DNA of 64,000 nt from Pseudomonas sp. Irchel 3E13. GTDB taxonomy: Bacteria > Pseudomonadota > Gammaproteobacteria > Pseudomonadales > Pseudomonadaceae. A program made the translations under genes and the position numbers. Below, in pieces: positions 35,066 through 44,384 of this stretch (positions within the stretch are counted from its first letter, which is position 1; the number at the start of each line of letters is the position of its first letter). The notes under the pieces are model-generated. The model saw only the letters and a program-made list of their open reading frames with translations, ran no database searches and was not told the origin of the DNA. The stretch spans positions 1 through 64,000 of the forward strand of contig NZ_FYDX01000015.1 of NCBI RefSeq assembly GCF_900187455.1, given 5' to 3'.

Positions 35066-36079
35066 TCACCCCAAGCCCTCTTTACTCTCACGACTCGACC
35101 AACAAAACCCAAACAACACCAACCCCTCCACCGGCTCATAAAACATCATCACCAGATCCGCCCCCCAACTCTGGTAGTGATGCGCGGGCACGCTGGCCAC
35201 ATGATGGAACGGATTACCCGCAGGGCTACACGGATACCCCGCCGTAATCCCGCTCTTCTCACATTCCGCATAACCCAGCGTCAGGCTGGACACCGGGAAC
35301 TTCATGAAGTCCGCCACACCGCCAATCTGCTCGACGAATGTCATCTGCTCAACCCGGTGCAGGGGCACCTTCCTCGCCAGCTCCGACGGGCAAAACAGCA
35401 AGCCTGATTCGCGATACTTCTCTCGGGCCGCCTCAAAAGCCGCTTTCTGGTCAGAATAATGAGCCTGCAAACTTTCCCGCGCTTCGACATACGGATCAGC
35501 AAGGTGCTCGTTACCTGCATGCAGGAAGAAATAACGGCGATCACCCATCAGTCGGTAGCGTCCGTCTTCGACCTTGAAACCAATCCAGTTGGTGTGCAAC
35601 AACCGGTTATGCCACGGGGTATCTTCGGTCGCCCGGCCAACGTACTCATGCTCGGTGGGCTCCAGCGGCCCCAACATCGTCAGATAGCCCGACCACTCTG
35701 GGTTCACCACACTCAGGTCAATGCCGAAAAACGGCTGCAAGTGCTCGATGAGGTCGGCCTGATCATCCACGAACACCGTCTCCGGGTCGGGGAACGGGTA
35801 CAGGCCATAAGGGACGTTTCGGTAGTCCGGCCAGTTCTTCGCTACTTCTCGGAGCACACTCATGGCCTCCCGGTCTGTACTCAAGCCTTCCTTGTAAACC
35901 TTCAACAGGGCCTGCGCTGCCTCGAAATGTTCCGGGCTGAGCTGTGCCAGATCATCCGCGTTGACGGTATAGCCGGAACACTCCTGCATCGACAGTACGA
36001 TCGCGCGTAAACACCTAGCGGACGCCCGATGGTCATGGACGAGGGCGTCCTTGTATTTGAGAAAGGGGGATTCGCTCAT
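35066..36079 (-). CDS. Uncharacterised 337-residue protein
   Basis: No signal peptide or membrane segment. It begins MSESPFLKYKDALVHDHRAS with a helical first 90 residues, then an aromatic-rich middle (YGLYPFPDPETVFVDDQADL, RYRLMGDRRYFFLHAGNEH) and ends HHYQSWGADLVMMFYEPVEG. No family recognised. Its GC looks lower than that of the operons around it, and it sits between an IS630 remnant and a terminator, so it may be a recent arrival. It is separated from the membrane-protein gene by that terminator, so they are separate transcription units. Confidence 0.7.
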   Translation of the reverse strand: MSESPFLKYKDALVHDHRASARCLRAIVLSMQECSGYTVNADDLAQLSPEHFEAAQALLKVYKEGLSTDREAMSVLREVAKNWPDYRNVPYGLYPFPDPETVFVDDQADLIEHLQPFFGIDLSVVNPEWSGYLTMLGPLEPTEHEYVGRATEDTPWHNRLLHTNWIGFKVEDGRYRLMGDRRYFFLHAGNEHLADPYVEARESLQAHYSDQKAAFEAAREKYRESGLLFCPSELARKVPLHRVEQMTFVEQIGGVADFMKFPVSSLTLGYAECEKSGITAGYPCSPAGNPFHHVASVPAHHYQSWGADLVMMFYEPVEGLVLFGFCWSSRESKEGLG

Positions 36080-36112
36080 CTTTGGTCGTCCTTAGCCCAG
36101 ATTTTTTGAAGT

Positions 36113-36149
36113 AAGAAAAACGGCATCCCGAAGGATGCCGTTTTGTATC
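36113..36149 (-). terminator. Rho-independent terminator between two unknown genes
   Basis: ACGGCATCC-CGAA-GGATGCCGT with T-rich tails on both sides. On the minus strand it follows the 341-residue membrane protein stop by about 16 bases; TTTTTCTT follows the stem. Confidence 0.85.
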
Positions 36150-36164
36150 ACACAAAAAGCGCAA

Positions 36165-37190
36165 TCAGGACGCTACGACCGCCGCCTGAGCAGCCTGTGC
36201 CTCTGCCGCCGCCCGCGCATTCTGGCGCGCCATGCCGCTGGCGTAGAGCTTGTCCAGCTCGGCCTCACCACGCGCAATCAGCTCTTCCTGAGACTGTGCA
36301 ATCTTCTTCACCACGAAGTAGTGCAGGGCGGTGAGTGCGGCGTAGCCGACCACCAGTGCAGTGACGACGTCGTCACTGCGGCGTTGCGTCAGCATGTACG
36401 CGAAGGCCGCCAGGTAGATCAGGCCACCGCCGTAGGTCAGCAGGGCTTCGATCTTGTGCGAGCCCGGCACGACGTTCTTGGTGTAGATGCCACCATTACC
36501 GTTCCAGTTGATCCAGCCCGCCCAGACCATCGGCGACATCAGCGCGAACAGCGGGAACATCGCCCAGCCGAAGACCACCAGGATGCCGCCCCAGACCAGC
36601 GAGGCCACGGGATGGTATTTGGTGCCGGTATCGACGAATTTCTTGCTGGTGGAGTAGTTGATGTCGAGGAAGCTGCGGCCTTTCCAGCTCATGGTGCCGA
36701 AGATATGGCCAGGGCGCGCCTGCAGGTTGCCGTTGCCGGAGTAGGTCACGTCGGTGTCACGGTTGATGTCGTACAGCCAGGTGTTGTGGCTGACCTGCAC
36801 GTCATGGCTGGTGTGGCTCTCCAGGTTGCCGAAGGCGTTCTGCTGGACGTGGGTGTTGCTGAACACGGTGTGGTTGGTCCTGGTGTCCAGCACGCGGCCG
36901 ACCAGCAGTTGCATGTCGTCCAGGGCATTGGCGCTGTCGCCGAACACGGTGCGCCCGGATTTGCCCCGCTGCCAGATCGAAAAACCGACGTAGCCGATCG
37001 CGGCGCCAATGGCCAGCCAAGGCCAGCGGTAGGAGGTGACGATTTCGATGTTGTACATCAGATCGATTTCGGACTCATAGATGAACCAGAAGGCCGCCAA
37101 AGCACCCGCGCCGGCGAAGGCCAGCGCCGATTTGCGCTTGAATGCCGCGTAGCCGGCAGCGACCGTCAGCAGAAAGATGATAAAGCTCAC
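36165..37190 (-). CDS. Uncharacterised polytopic membrane protein
   Basis: 341 residues from GTG 37190 (GAGGA six bases upstream). Three N-terminal hydrophobic segments within the first 80 residues, a polar segment of about 110 residues rich in Asn/Thr/His (NTHVQQNAFGNLESHTSHDV), then about four membrane helices (about 195-300) and a charged Ala-rich tail (NARAAAEAQAAQAAVV) suggestive of a coiled coil. The middle part repeats words like HTSHDVQVSHNTW, as in beta-rich domains. No family recognised. It has its own terminator. Confidence 0.7.
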   Translation of the reverse strand: MSFIIFLLTVAAGYAAFKRKSALAFAGAGALAAFWFIYESEIDLMYNIEIVTSYRWPWLAIGAAIGYVGFSIWQRGKSGRTVFGDSANALDDMQLLVGRVLDTRTNHTVFSNTHVQQNAFGNLESHTSHDVQVSHNTWLYDINRDTDVTYSGNGNLQARPGHIFGTMSWKGRSFLDINYSTSKKFVDTGTKYHPVASLVWGGILVVFGWAMFPLFALMSPMVWAGWINWNGNGGIYTKNVVPGSHKIEALLTYGGGLIYLAAFAYMLTQRRSDDVVTALVVGYAALTALHYFVVKKIAQSQEELIARGEAELDKLYASGMARQNARAAAEAQAAQAAVVAS

Positions 37191-37330
37191 TTCGTATCCT
37201 CGTATTGGTAAGACCGGTTTCCGGTTCGGCGACAAGATACCGGCGCCAAGGACCTGAGGCGAGTGAAAGTTGCATTTTGCTATCACTCGGAAAGGCCTCT
37301 GAACCGGGCCTTGAAGCGTTTCAGTTGAAG

Positions 37331-37526
37331 TGGCCTCATCGCTCGCAAGCCAGCTCGCACAGGTTCGGTGCAATGCTTCGATTTTGAGATCAGCGAAGAT
37401 CTTGTGGGCGCCGCTCTTGCCGGCGATGAGCCGGCAGATACAGCCCGGTTGCCTGGCGTGGCCTCATCGCGAGCGAGCTCGCTCCTACAGGTCCGCAGTT
37501 TCTGTAGGAGCGAGCTTGCTCGCGAA
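37331..37526. repeat. REP cluster (two types)
   Basis: Inverted units of the TCATCGC..GCAAG type (37331-37430) are followed by a tight REPIN, GCGAGCGAGCTCGCTCCTAC / GTAGGAGCGAGCTTGCTCGC (37468-37526). They fill most of the 341-base gap between the membrane-protein gene and the WYL gene; no gene is seen in it. Confidence 0.85.
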
Positions 37527-37531
37527 TTGAC

Positions 37532-38599
37532 TCACCGCGAATACCGCGCCAACGCTTTGCGCAGCATCTCCCGCACATGCTCCCGCAATCCCACCGGCCC
37601 CAGCACTTCGATGTCCGCCGCGTTGCTCAGCAGAAACAAGCGCAAGCCTTGGCTGTCGAGAAGGTTGCAGGTCAGTTTCCAGTGCTCGGCGCCATCGGGT
37701 TGCAACACTTGATCATCGGTCAGCGGGTTCTCCCACAACCGGTTGTACAGGTTGGCGCCCAGGCGCAGTTCCAGACGGATTTCGCCGTCGCCATGCAAGG
37801 TCATCAAGTGCCGCTGGGCCTCCAGCGAATGCACGTCGTAGCCCTCGGGATCGGCGATGTTCACCCGACCCGTGTCGATCGCGACGATGCGGTGCAGCAT
37901 CAACGCACACAACTCGCCCGGTCCGTTGCTGCCGTATTTGCCGCGCGGTTTTTGCGGGTCTGGCTGATAACCATCAAGCCACTGCTCTTCCGCCACCAGC
38001 GCCGACAGGTAGGTGTTGGAATCCTGGTGGGAGAGGGCGAGCGGCTTGAGTTGATAGACACACAGCGCATCATCCGCGTCCCGTGGGCGGTAGGTCACGG
38101 CCAGTGGCTCGTCGCGGAAAATCGCCTGTTGCAGACGGGTCAGCAACGCGGCGTCATAGCGCCCGGGCCGCAGCACCATGAAGCGGGTGCCAGAGGTGAT
38201 GCGCCGGCCCAGATCAATCCCGCGCGGGGTCTGATGGTTCATCACGTGGATGGCGAAGTTGCGCAGCTCGGTCAGTTGTTCGGTGTGGGTCTTTAGCCCG
38301 AAGCGTTCGGCATGATCGAAGATCGCCGACAGGGTCATGGCCTCGATCGGCAGCAATTTGAGCTCATGCTGGTATTTGCTGATCCGCCACAGGATCGGCA
38401 GGCCGTTGCCCTGTTCCTCAGGCTGCACCACTCCTTTTCCTTCGAGCCATTCGAGGTCGCGATTGATGGTCTTCAGCGAGCCGGACCATTCGCTGTCAGC
38501 GCCGTGCATCAGTTTGAACAGGGTCGAGGCGGGTTGCGCTTGCTGTTGGCGGCCCAGCGCCTGGAGAAGCCGCTCGCGGCGAATTTCAAAATTTTTCAT
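37532..38599 (-). CDS. WYL-domain transcriptional regulator
   Basis: 355 residues from ATG 38599. N-terminal HTH (NFEIRRERLLQAL to INRDLEWLEGKGVV, about 1-70), WYL-type Sm-like ligand domain (about 130-210; LAVTYRPRDADDALCVYQLK PLAL) and a C-terminal WCX extension. The usual W-Y-L triplet is not seen verbatim. Such regulators bind nucleic-acid or nucleotide ligands and often repress neighbouring genes. Divergent from the 336-residue gene across 97 bases, so probably its regulator. Confidence 0.8.
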   Translation of the reverse strand: MKNFEIRRERLLQALGRQQQAQPASTLFKLMHGADSEWSGSLKTINRDLEWLEGKGVVQPEEQGNGLPILWRISKYQHELKLLPIEAMTLSAIFDHAERFGLKTHTEQLTELRNFAIHVMNHQTPRGIDLGRRITSGTRFMVLRPGRYDAALLTRLQQAIFRDEPLAVTYRPRDADDALCVYQLKPLALSHQDSNTYLSALVAEEQWLDGYQPDPQKPRGKYGSNGPGELCALMLHRIVAIDTGRVNIADPEGYDVHSLEAQRHLMTLHGDGEIRLELRLGANLYNRLWENPLTDDQVLQPDGAEHWKLTCNLLDSQGLRLFLLSNAADIEVLGPVGLREHVREMLRKALARYSR

Positions 38600-38696
38600 C
38601 GAATCTGGCGGACCTGGACAAAAAGTGGGAAGGCTGGCTGTTTTCATACCCGGGCTGACAGGCGATAGTGCCTGCGCCAGCCCACAGGAGCATTAC

Positions 38697-39707
38697 ATGA
38701 AGCGTCAGTCCTACCTCGCTGCTACTCACGTTGCCGGTTTTATCGACTGGTTGGCCACCGAGCTTGAATCGGTTTCGCTGTTCCGCCACCAATACGTCGA
38801 TCGCCGCAAGGCATCCATCTGGCAGTGCAGCGACCTGTTCGACGCCTTCGAAGGCTACCGCTGGAACCATCCCGGCAACGAGCGCCTGGACTACGATGCG
38901 GGCGACTGCCCACGCAGCAACGCCATCGCCCTCGACGCCCTGCGCCGTGACCTGCTGGCGGCCAGCGGCGATGATGCACGCAGCCTGCTGGCCTCGCTGG
39001 ACGTGATGGCCTGGGGCGGCGTCAGTGCCCGCAATGCCGACTGGCTCAAGACCAACGAGCAGGGCCTGGCGCAGACCCTGCACACGGTCAAGGCGGCGCT
39101 CGACGCCGGCGATCCGCAAGCGCCGGTACTGCGCGACAAGGGCCTGCGTTTCAACTCCGGGATGACCAAGGTCTACTCGCTGCTCTGTGAAGACTTCCTG
39201 ATCTACGACAGCCGCGTGGCGGCGGCGCTGGGCTGGCTGGTGGTCAAGTACTGCAAGGCCAAGCACCTGGCCTGGGTCCCGGCCGAGTTGTGCTTCCCCT
39301 GGGCGGCGGCCAAGGAGGGGGTCAACAGCGCCGCGCCGAAGCAGCGCAATCCGGGCAACCCGCACCTGCAGTTCAAGCGCCTGCGCGCCGGGCATCACCA
39401 TGCGTTGTGGAACCTGCGGGCAAGCTGGCTGCTCAGTGCGGTGCTGGCGCATCCGGCAGCGGCGGACAGCCGTTTCAATCGAGTGACCGGGCCGGTCACA
39501 CCGCTGCGGGCGCTGGAGGCCGCGTGTTTCATGATCGGCTATGACCTGGGCACGGACGACGGTGTGCAGGAATACAGCGACGAATTCGCCCAACGGATTC
39601 TGGCGGTGGCGGAAGAGGATTTTGTCGAGATCGACGCCGATGAGCTGATCGGGCAACTGGATGAAATGATCAAGGCGGCGCGGCAGAACAACAGCGGGCG
39701 AGTGTGA
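38697..39707 (+). CDS. Uncharacterised 336-residue protein divergent from a WYL regulator
   Basis: ATG 38697 has CAGGAG eight bases upstream. Soluble, with no signal peptide; a helical N-terminus (THVAGFIDWLATELESVSLF), a middle MTKVYSLLCEDFLIYDSRVA and ALGWLVVKYC, a basic stretch KQRNPGNPHLQFKRLRAGHH and an acidic C-terminus. No enzyme motif is recognised. The segment KVYSLLCEDFLIYDSRVAAAL resembles the helix-hairpin-helix region of some DNA glycosylase-like proteins, a weak impression only. Pairing with a WYL regulator hints at stress or DNA-related control. Confidence 0.7.
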   Translation: MKRQSYLAATHVAGFIDWLATELESVSLFRHQYVDRRKASIWQCSDLFDAFEGYRWNHPGNERLDYDAGDCPRSNAIALDALRRDLLAASGDDARSLLASLDVMAWGGVSARNADWLKTNEQGLAQTLHTVKAALDAGDPQAPVLRDKGLRFNSGMTKVYSLLCEDFLIYDSRVAAALGWLVVKYCKAKHLAWVPAELCFPWAAAKEGVNSAAPKQRNPGNPHLQFKRLRAGHHHALWNLRASWLLSAVLAHPAAADSRFNRVTGPVTPLRALEAACFMIGYDLGTDDGVQEYSDEFAQRILAVAEEDFVEIDADELIGQLDEMIKAARQNNSGRV

Positions 39708-39752
39708 CGCGCGGGGCAGGAGGGGCCGCGTCGGCGGCCCCCACGCCTTGCA

Positions 39753-42212
39753 TCAGAAGCTGTATTTCACGTTGAACATCACGTTGCGCGGGTCACCGTA
39801 ATAGGCGGTGTTGTAGTTGCCGATACCGCTGTAATACACCCGGTCGAACAGGTTGTTGAGGTTCACCGTGCCCTTGAGCTCGTCAGTGAAATCGTAACTG
39901 GCCAGCAGGCCAACCACCGCGTAGCTGCCACGATTGAGCTTCTGCGGCCCGACCTGCTCGTCGAAGCTGTCGTCGATAAAGAAGCTCGCGCTCTGCCATT
40001 GCACATTGCCGCCGACGGTGGCCTTGTTCAGCACCCCCGGCAGGCGGTAGCTGGTGGCAGCCTTGAGCAGGTGCTGCGGCTGGGTGGTGGCAACGCGCAC
40101 ATGGTCGGCGTCATAGGACGCCTGGTAGACGTAGCCGGCATTGATGTTCCAGCCCGGCAGCAGCTCGCCGGCAATCTCCAGTTCCACACCATTGGTCGTC
40201 GCCCCCGATACCGGACGCATCTCGGCATTGCCCGCGCTGTTGGTCCGGCCAGTGCTTTCGGCGAGGTTGTCCTGCTTGAGCTGGAACAGCGCCAGGCTGG
40301 CGTTGAGGCGGCCTTCGAAGTACTCGCCCTTGATCCCCACTTCATAGCTTTCACCGGTCAGCGGGTCGATCGGATTGTCGCGGGCATCCTTGTTGTACGG
40401 CTGCGGTTTGAAGATGTCGGTGTAGCTGGCGTAGACGGTGTACTGCTCGTTCAGGTCGTAGGTGATGCCGGCGTAGGGGATGACCTCGCCGCGGTTGCTG
40501 GTCGGGTAACTGCGGGTCCTGCCGAGCGCGTTGAGGCTGCTCAGGGTCCAGTCATAGTCGTTGACCCGGGCACCGAGGATCACGTTGAAGGCATCAGTGG
40601 GCTTGAGCACTACGGCCGCGTAGCTGACCTTCTGCGTGGCATCGATTTTCTGCGTCGACCACCACGCCCAGTCGGTCGGGTAGGTGGCGTTGTTGTTCCA
40701 GGTGAACGGGTTGACGGTCTCGTCGGTGGTGCCATCGGTACGGCGCGATTCGGCATCGGTCTTCGAATAGTTGTAGCCGACCACCAGTTCATGGTCGCGG
40801 CCGAAGAGCTGGAACGGCCCCTTGGCGTACACGTCGAAGGACTTTTCCTCGGTGTCGGTATCGAACTTCGAGGCGCCGCCGTAATAGAAACCGTGGTCGA
40901 TGGTGTTTGTGGCCGGGTCGATATGCGCGGCCGACAGCCCGGCGAGGATTTCCCGCGATTTGTACTTGCGGTAGGTGGCGGTGGCTTTGAGCATCCAGTC
41001 GTTGTCCAGACGGTGCTCGATGCCGATAAAGCCGCGCGAGGTGTCCTGGTTGCGGTAGGCCCACTTGTCCGCGGGGTTGCTTGAGCGCGACAGATCGACC
41101 CGCCGGCCATCGCTGTAGAACACTGGCAGGTGGGCGTTGCTGGTCGCGTCGTTGTTGTTCTTCTGGTAATCGAACCCGGCGCTGACGGTGGTGGCGTCGC
41201 TCAGGTCTGCTTCGAGGATCCCGTAGAAAACCTGCTGCTCGCCTTTCTGGTAGTCGATGAAACTGTCGTGCTGCTCGCTGCCAGCGACCATCCTCCCGCG
41301 CAGCGCGCCGCTGTCCACCAGCGGGCCGGAGATATCCAGCTCGGTGCTGTAGCGGTCCCAGGAACCGGCACCCGCGCCGACATGGCCCTGGAATTCACGG
41401 GTCGGGCGCTTGCGCACCAGGTTGATGACCCCGGACGGATAACCGATGCCGTTGACCAGGCCGGTAGCCCCCTTGAGCACTTCGACGCGGTCGTAGATCA
41501 GCGAGTTGCCGATGCTGTAGTTGTCGCGCACGTTGCCGCCGTCGGTGCTCAGGCTGGGAATGCCGTCGTACTGGAAGGCCTGGATTTCGAAGCCGCGGGA
41601 ATAGTAGGTATAGCCCTCGGAGTTCTCGCGGTTGACGGTGACGCCGGGGGTCTGTTGCAGCACCGAGGCGAGGTTGACCAGGCCCTGGTCGTCCATCTGC
41701 TGGCGGGTCACCACGCTGACCGATTGCGGCGTCTTGCGCAGCGACAGGTCCATGCGCGTGGCCGAGGCGCTCTGGCCGACGGTGTAGGCGCCGGTGCCCT
41801 CGGAGGTCGCGCCGAGGGCTGCGCTGTTGATGGTGGTGGCGCCCAGTTCCAGCGAGCCGTCCGCTTTGGGCAGTGGCCGCAATGCGTAGCTGCCGTTGCT
41901 TTGCGGCAGCGCTTGCAGGCCGCTGCCCTGCAGCAGAATGGCGAAGCCCTGGGCGACGCTGTAGCGGCCGTCGAGGCCGGCGGACTGGCGGCCTGCGGTC
42001 AAGGCGGCATCGAACGAGATGGCGGTGCCGGACGCCGAACCGAAAGCGGCGAGCACCGACGTCAGGCTGCCGGCGGCAATCCGGTAATGCTGCTCGGCGC
42101 TGACTTCGGCGGCGCTGACGACGCCTGGCAGGCTGCCGACAGCAATGGCGCAAAGCCCGAGACGGATGGCCACGGCCACGGGTTTCAGCAAGCGTGCGTG
42201 CGGGTACTTCAT
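39753..42212 (-). CDS. TonB-dependent siderophore receptor with signalling domain
   Basis: 819 residues from ATG 42212 (GGAGG upstream). Signal peptide; an STN secretin/TonB N-terminal domain (about 45-125; YRIAAGSLTSVLAAFGSASG); plug with RKTPQSVSVVTRQQMDDQGL and VEVLKGATGLVNGIGYPSGV; barrel ending NVMFNVKYSF. This is the FpvA/FoxA/FiuA layout: it imports a ferric siderophore and signals ligand binding to the FecR protein encoded just upstream. No siderophore synthesis genes are nearby, so probably a xenosiderophore. Confidence 0.93.
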   Translation of the reverse strand: MKYPHARLLKPVAVAIRLGLCAIAVGSLPGVVSAAEVSAEQHYRIAAGSLTSVLAAFGSASGTAISFDAALTAGRQSAGLDGRYSVAQGFAILLQGSGLQALPQSNGSYALRPLPKADGSLELGATTINSAALGATSEGTGAYTVGQSASATRMDLSLRKTPQSVSVVTRQQMDDQGLVNLASVLQQTPGVTVNRENSEGYTYYSRGFEIQAFQYDGIPSLSTDGGNVRDNYSIGNSLIYDRVEVLKGATGLVNGIGYPSGVINLVRKRPTREFQGHVGAGAGSWDRYSTELDISGPLVDSGALRGRMVAGSEQHDSFIDYQKGEQQVFYGILEADLSDATTVSAGFDYQKNNNDATSNAHLPVFYSDGRRVDLSRSSNPADKWAYRNQDTSRGFIGIEHRLDNDWMLKATATYRKYKSREILAGLSAAHIDPATNTIDHGFYYGGASKFDTDTEEKSFDVYAKGPFQLFGRDHELVVGYNYSKTDAESRRTDGTTDETVNPFTWNNNATYPTDWAWWSTQKIDATQKVSYAAVVLKPTDAFNVILGARVNDYDWTLSSLNALGRTRSYPTSNRGEVIPYAGITYDLNEQYTVYASYTDIFKPQPYNKDARDNPIDPLTGESYEVGIKGEYFEGRLNASLALFQLKQDNLAESTGRTNSAGNAEMRPVSGATTNGVELEIAGELLPGWNINAGYVYQASYDADHVRVATTQPQHLLKAATSYRLPGVLNKATVGGNVQWQSASFFIDDSFDEQVGPQKLNRGSYAVVGLLASYDFTDELKGTVNLNNLFDRVYYSGIGNYNTAYYGDPRNVMFNVKYSF

Positions 42213-42320
42213 GGTGTTCCTCCCCCAAATGAGGCCGTGCAAACGGCACTTGTCGAGGATTGGCCGAGCGGGAAAAGCAAATCGTGCAACGCCCCTGAAA
42301 TTATTTTCCGCGTGGGACGC

Positions 42321-43289
42321 TCAGGCGTCGGCGGGCAGCACCGTGACCCAGTAATCGGTGCGTCGCACCACCCGCAGGCCGAAGCCGCTTTCCAGCGCCG
42401 CCAATGCGCGGTTGGTGTCGTCCAGCGGGAAGGCGCCGGAAATCTTCAGCCGGGCGATAGCCGGATCGCAACGCAGCCAGCCATGGCGATAGCGCGACAG
42501 CTCGGCGAGCAGATCGGCCAACGGCCGCTCGATGGCGATCAGGCTGCCGTTGCGCCAAGAGGCGACCGCAGCGTCGCTGATGCTCGCCGCGCCGAGGCTG
42601 GCGCGGTCGAAACGCACCTGCTGGCCGGCCTCCAGGCGCAGCACTTGCGGGCTCAGCGCCGGACGCACTTCCACGGCTTTTTCCAGCACCGCGACCTCGC
42701 ACCAGGCGTCGTCGCTTTGCACCGTAAAACGCGTGCCGAGGGCGTGGACCTGGCCTTGCGCGGTCTCCACCAGGAAGTGGCGACCGAGTGAGTCCGCCGC
42801 GGTTTCCACCAGCAGCCGGCCGCTGAGCAGGCGCAGCAGGCGGCGGTCGTTGTCGAACGCCACATCCAGCGCCGAATGGCTGTCGAGCAGCAGCGAACTG
42901 CCGTCGGCCAGCGTCAGGCGGCGTTGTTCGCCGACGCCGGTGTGGTAGCTGGCGGTCATCGCGATGCGCCAGTCGCTGTCCCAGGTCCGCCAGCCCAGCG
43001 CGCCGACGCCGGCCAACACCAGCAACTGGCGCATGACCCGCCGGCGTGTCTGCCCGGCGTTGCGCAGGGCAGACGCGGCGACCTTGCCCGGTACGCCCTC
43101 GACCATCCGCCGCACCTGTTCGACTTGCTGCCACGCCTGGCGATGCAGCGGGTCGGCGTTGTGCCAGAGCTGCCATTGCTGGCGCTCGGCCTCGGACTCG
43201 CAGCCCGAAGTCAGCCGCGCGTACCACTGCGCCGCGCTGCGCAGGGCATCGCGCTCGGCCGGGTCGAGAACGGGCCGCGGCTCGCTCAC
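42321..43289 (-). CDS. FecR-family anti-sigma regulator
   Basis: 322 residues from GTG 43289, which overlaps the sigma-factor stop (GTGA). N-terminal DUF4880-type anti-sigma segment (AAQWYARLTSGCESEAERQQ and WQLWHNADPLHRQAW), one membrane helix (about 92-110, QLLVLAGVGALGW), periplasmic FecR domain (HTGVGEQRRLTLADGSSLLL to ALGTRFTVQ) and a C-terminal STN-like part. It holds the ECF sigma factor until the receptor signals. Operon sigma-FecR-receptor. Confidence 0.92.
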   Translation of the reverse strand: MSEPRPVLDPAERDALRSAAQWYARLTSGCESEAERQQWQLWHNADPLHRQAWQQVEQVRRMVEGVPGKVAASALRNAGQTRRRVMRQLLVLAGVGALGWRTWDSDWRIAMTASYHTGVGEQRRLTLADGSSLLLDSHSALDVAFDNDRRLLRLLSGRLLVETAADSLGRHFLVETAQGQVHALGTRFTVQSDDAWCEVAVLEKAVEVRPALSPQVLRLEAGQQVRFDRASLGAASISDAAVASWRNGSLIAIERPLADLLAELSRYRHGWLRCDPAIARLKISGAFPLDDTNRALAALESGFGLRVVRRTDYWVTVLPADA

Positions 43290-43801
43290 AGCAGGCCCAT
43301 CTGCACCAGGCAGCAATGCTCGACGGCCTTGGCCATATGGTTGTTTACCGTACGCAGGGAAATACCCAGGCGCTCGGCGATCTTCGGATAACTCAGGCCC
43401 TCGAACTGGGACAGGATGAAGGTCTGCTTCACCGTGTCGCCGAGGGCATCGAGCATGCGGTCGATCTCCACCAGGGTCTCCAGGACGATGGCCTGTTCTT
43501 CCTGGGACGGATGCTCACGCTCGGGCAGGGCGGCGAGGGCTTCCAGGTAACTGTGCTCCAGTGCCCGGCGGCGGAACAGGTCGATCACCAGGCCCTTGGC
43601 CACGGTGCTCAGATACTGCCGCGGCTCGCGGATGTCCAGGGCCTGACGCGCCTTGATTACCCGCACGAAGGTGTCCTGGGCCAGGTCGGCGGCATCGCTG
43701 CTGTTGTCCAGACGCTTGCGCAACCAGCCACGCAACCAGCCGCAATGGGAGGCGTAGAGGTCATGGACGGCGGAACGCAGGGCGATATCGTCGGCGGGCA
43801 T
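43286..43801 (-). CDS. ECF sigma factor, FecI type
   Basis: 171 residues. Region 2 (DLAQDTFVRVIKARQALDIR, RQYLSTVAKGLVIDLFRRR) and region 4 (TFILSQFEGLSYPKIAERLG, SLRTVNNHMAKAV) are complete. It directs transcription of the downstream receptor gene upon iron-siderophore signalling. A Fur-box-like palindrome lies 17 bases upstream of the start. Confidence 0.95.
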   Translation of the reverse strand: MPADDIALRSAVHDLYASHCGWLRGWLRKRLDNSSDAADLAQDTFVRVIKARQALDIREPRQYLSTVAKGLVIDLFRRRALEHSYLEALAALPEREHPSQEEQAIVLETLVEIDRMLDALGDTVKQTFILSQFEGLSYPKIAERLGISLRTVNNHMAKAVEHCCLVQMGLL

Positions 43802-43817
43802 GAGAAAACATCACTAA

Positions 43818-43839
43818 TGAGAATTGGTTGCAATTCTCA
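43818..43839 (-). promoter_or_regulatory. Fur-box-like palindrome
   Basis: TGAGAATTG-GTTG-CAATTCTCA, a perfect 9-bp inverted repeat resembling the GATAATGATAATCATTATC-type Fur site, directly before the fecI-like gene. It predicts iron repression of the operon. Confidence 0.75.
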
Positions 43840-44060
43840 CCTTGTTGTAGCGGGGTTTGCAATGACTTGTTACGGCTATTGAGCCGGGTGGGAAATGTCC
43901 CAGATCGACGGGGCAGGGCTGAGACCACCCGGTATGCGAACTGCTGGAAGCTCTAAGGGTTTCAGCCGCGGGCTGATTTTCGAATGAATCTCTGCCCGTT
44001 CGAGGTGGTCACAAAAATGTCGACCATCCCCAATCGAGCCCGCAGGGCAGAGAGGTATTC

Positions 44061-44327
44061 ATGAGCAATGATGAACTGGAGCGTGAAGTCCTGACCCGTT
44101 TGTTGCACGCGCACCCGGAAGGACTGGGCAAGGAAATCCTCGACAACTACCGCGGCGAAAAGGCCGTGGCCGGGACGCTCAAACACCTGCAGGAACGCAA
44201 TCTGATCCACGGCAACCCGGTGACCGTGCAGGACCATGAACCGTCGGTGACCTTTCCGATCAAGCTGACCAGTGCCGGCGTCGATGCCGCGCGGCGGGCG
44301 GATGGGGCAGGCGCTCAAGGACGTTAA
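44061..44327 (+). CDS. Small winged-helix-like hypothetical protein
   Basis: 88 residues, with AGAGAGGT upstream of ATG. LEREVLTRLLHAHPEGLG, AGTLKHLQERNLI and IKLTSAGVDAARR follow the helix-turn-helix-wing pattern of small winged-helix DNA-binding proteins. Divergent from the FecI operon; function unknown. Confidence 0.6.
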   Translation: MSNDELEREVLTRLLHAHPEGLGKEILDNYRGEKAVAGTLKHLQERNLIHGNPVTVQDHEPSVTFPIKLTSAGVDAARRADGAGAQGR

Positions 44328-44384
44328 TCGTTGCAGCGACCGCGACGGTCCGGCGCCCCCGAACCGTCGCGGTTGCCTGCGCTA

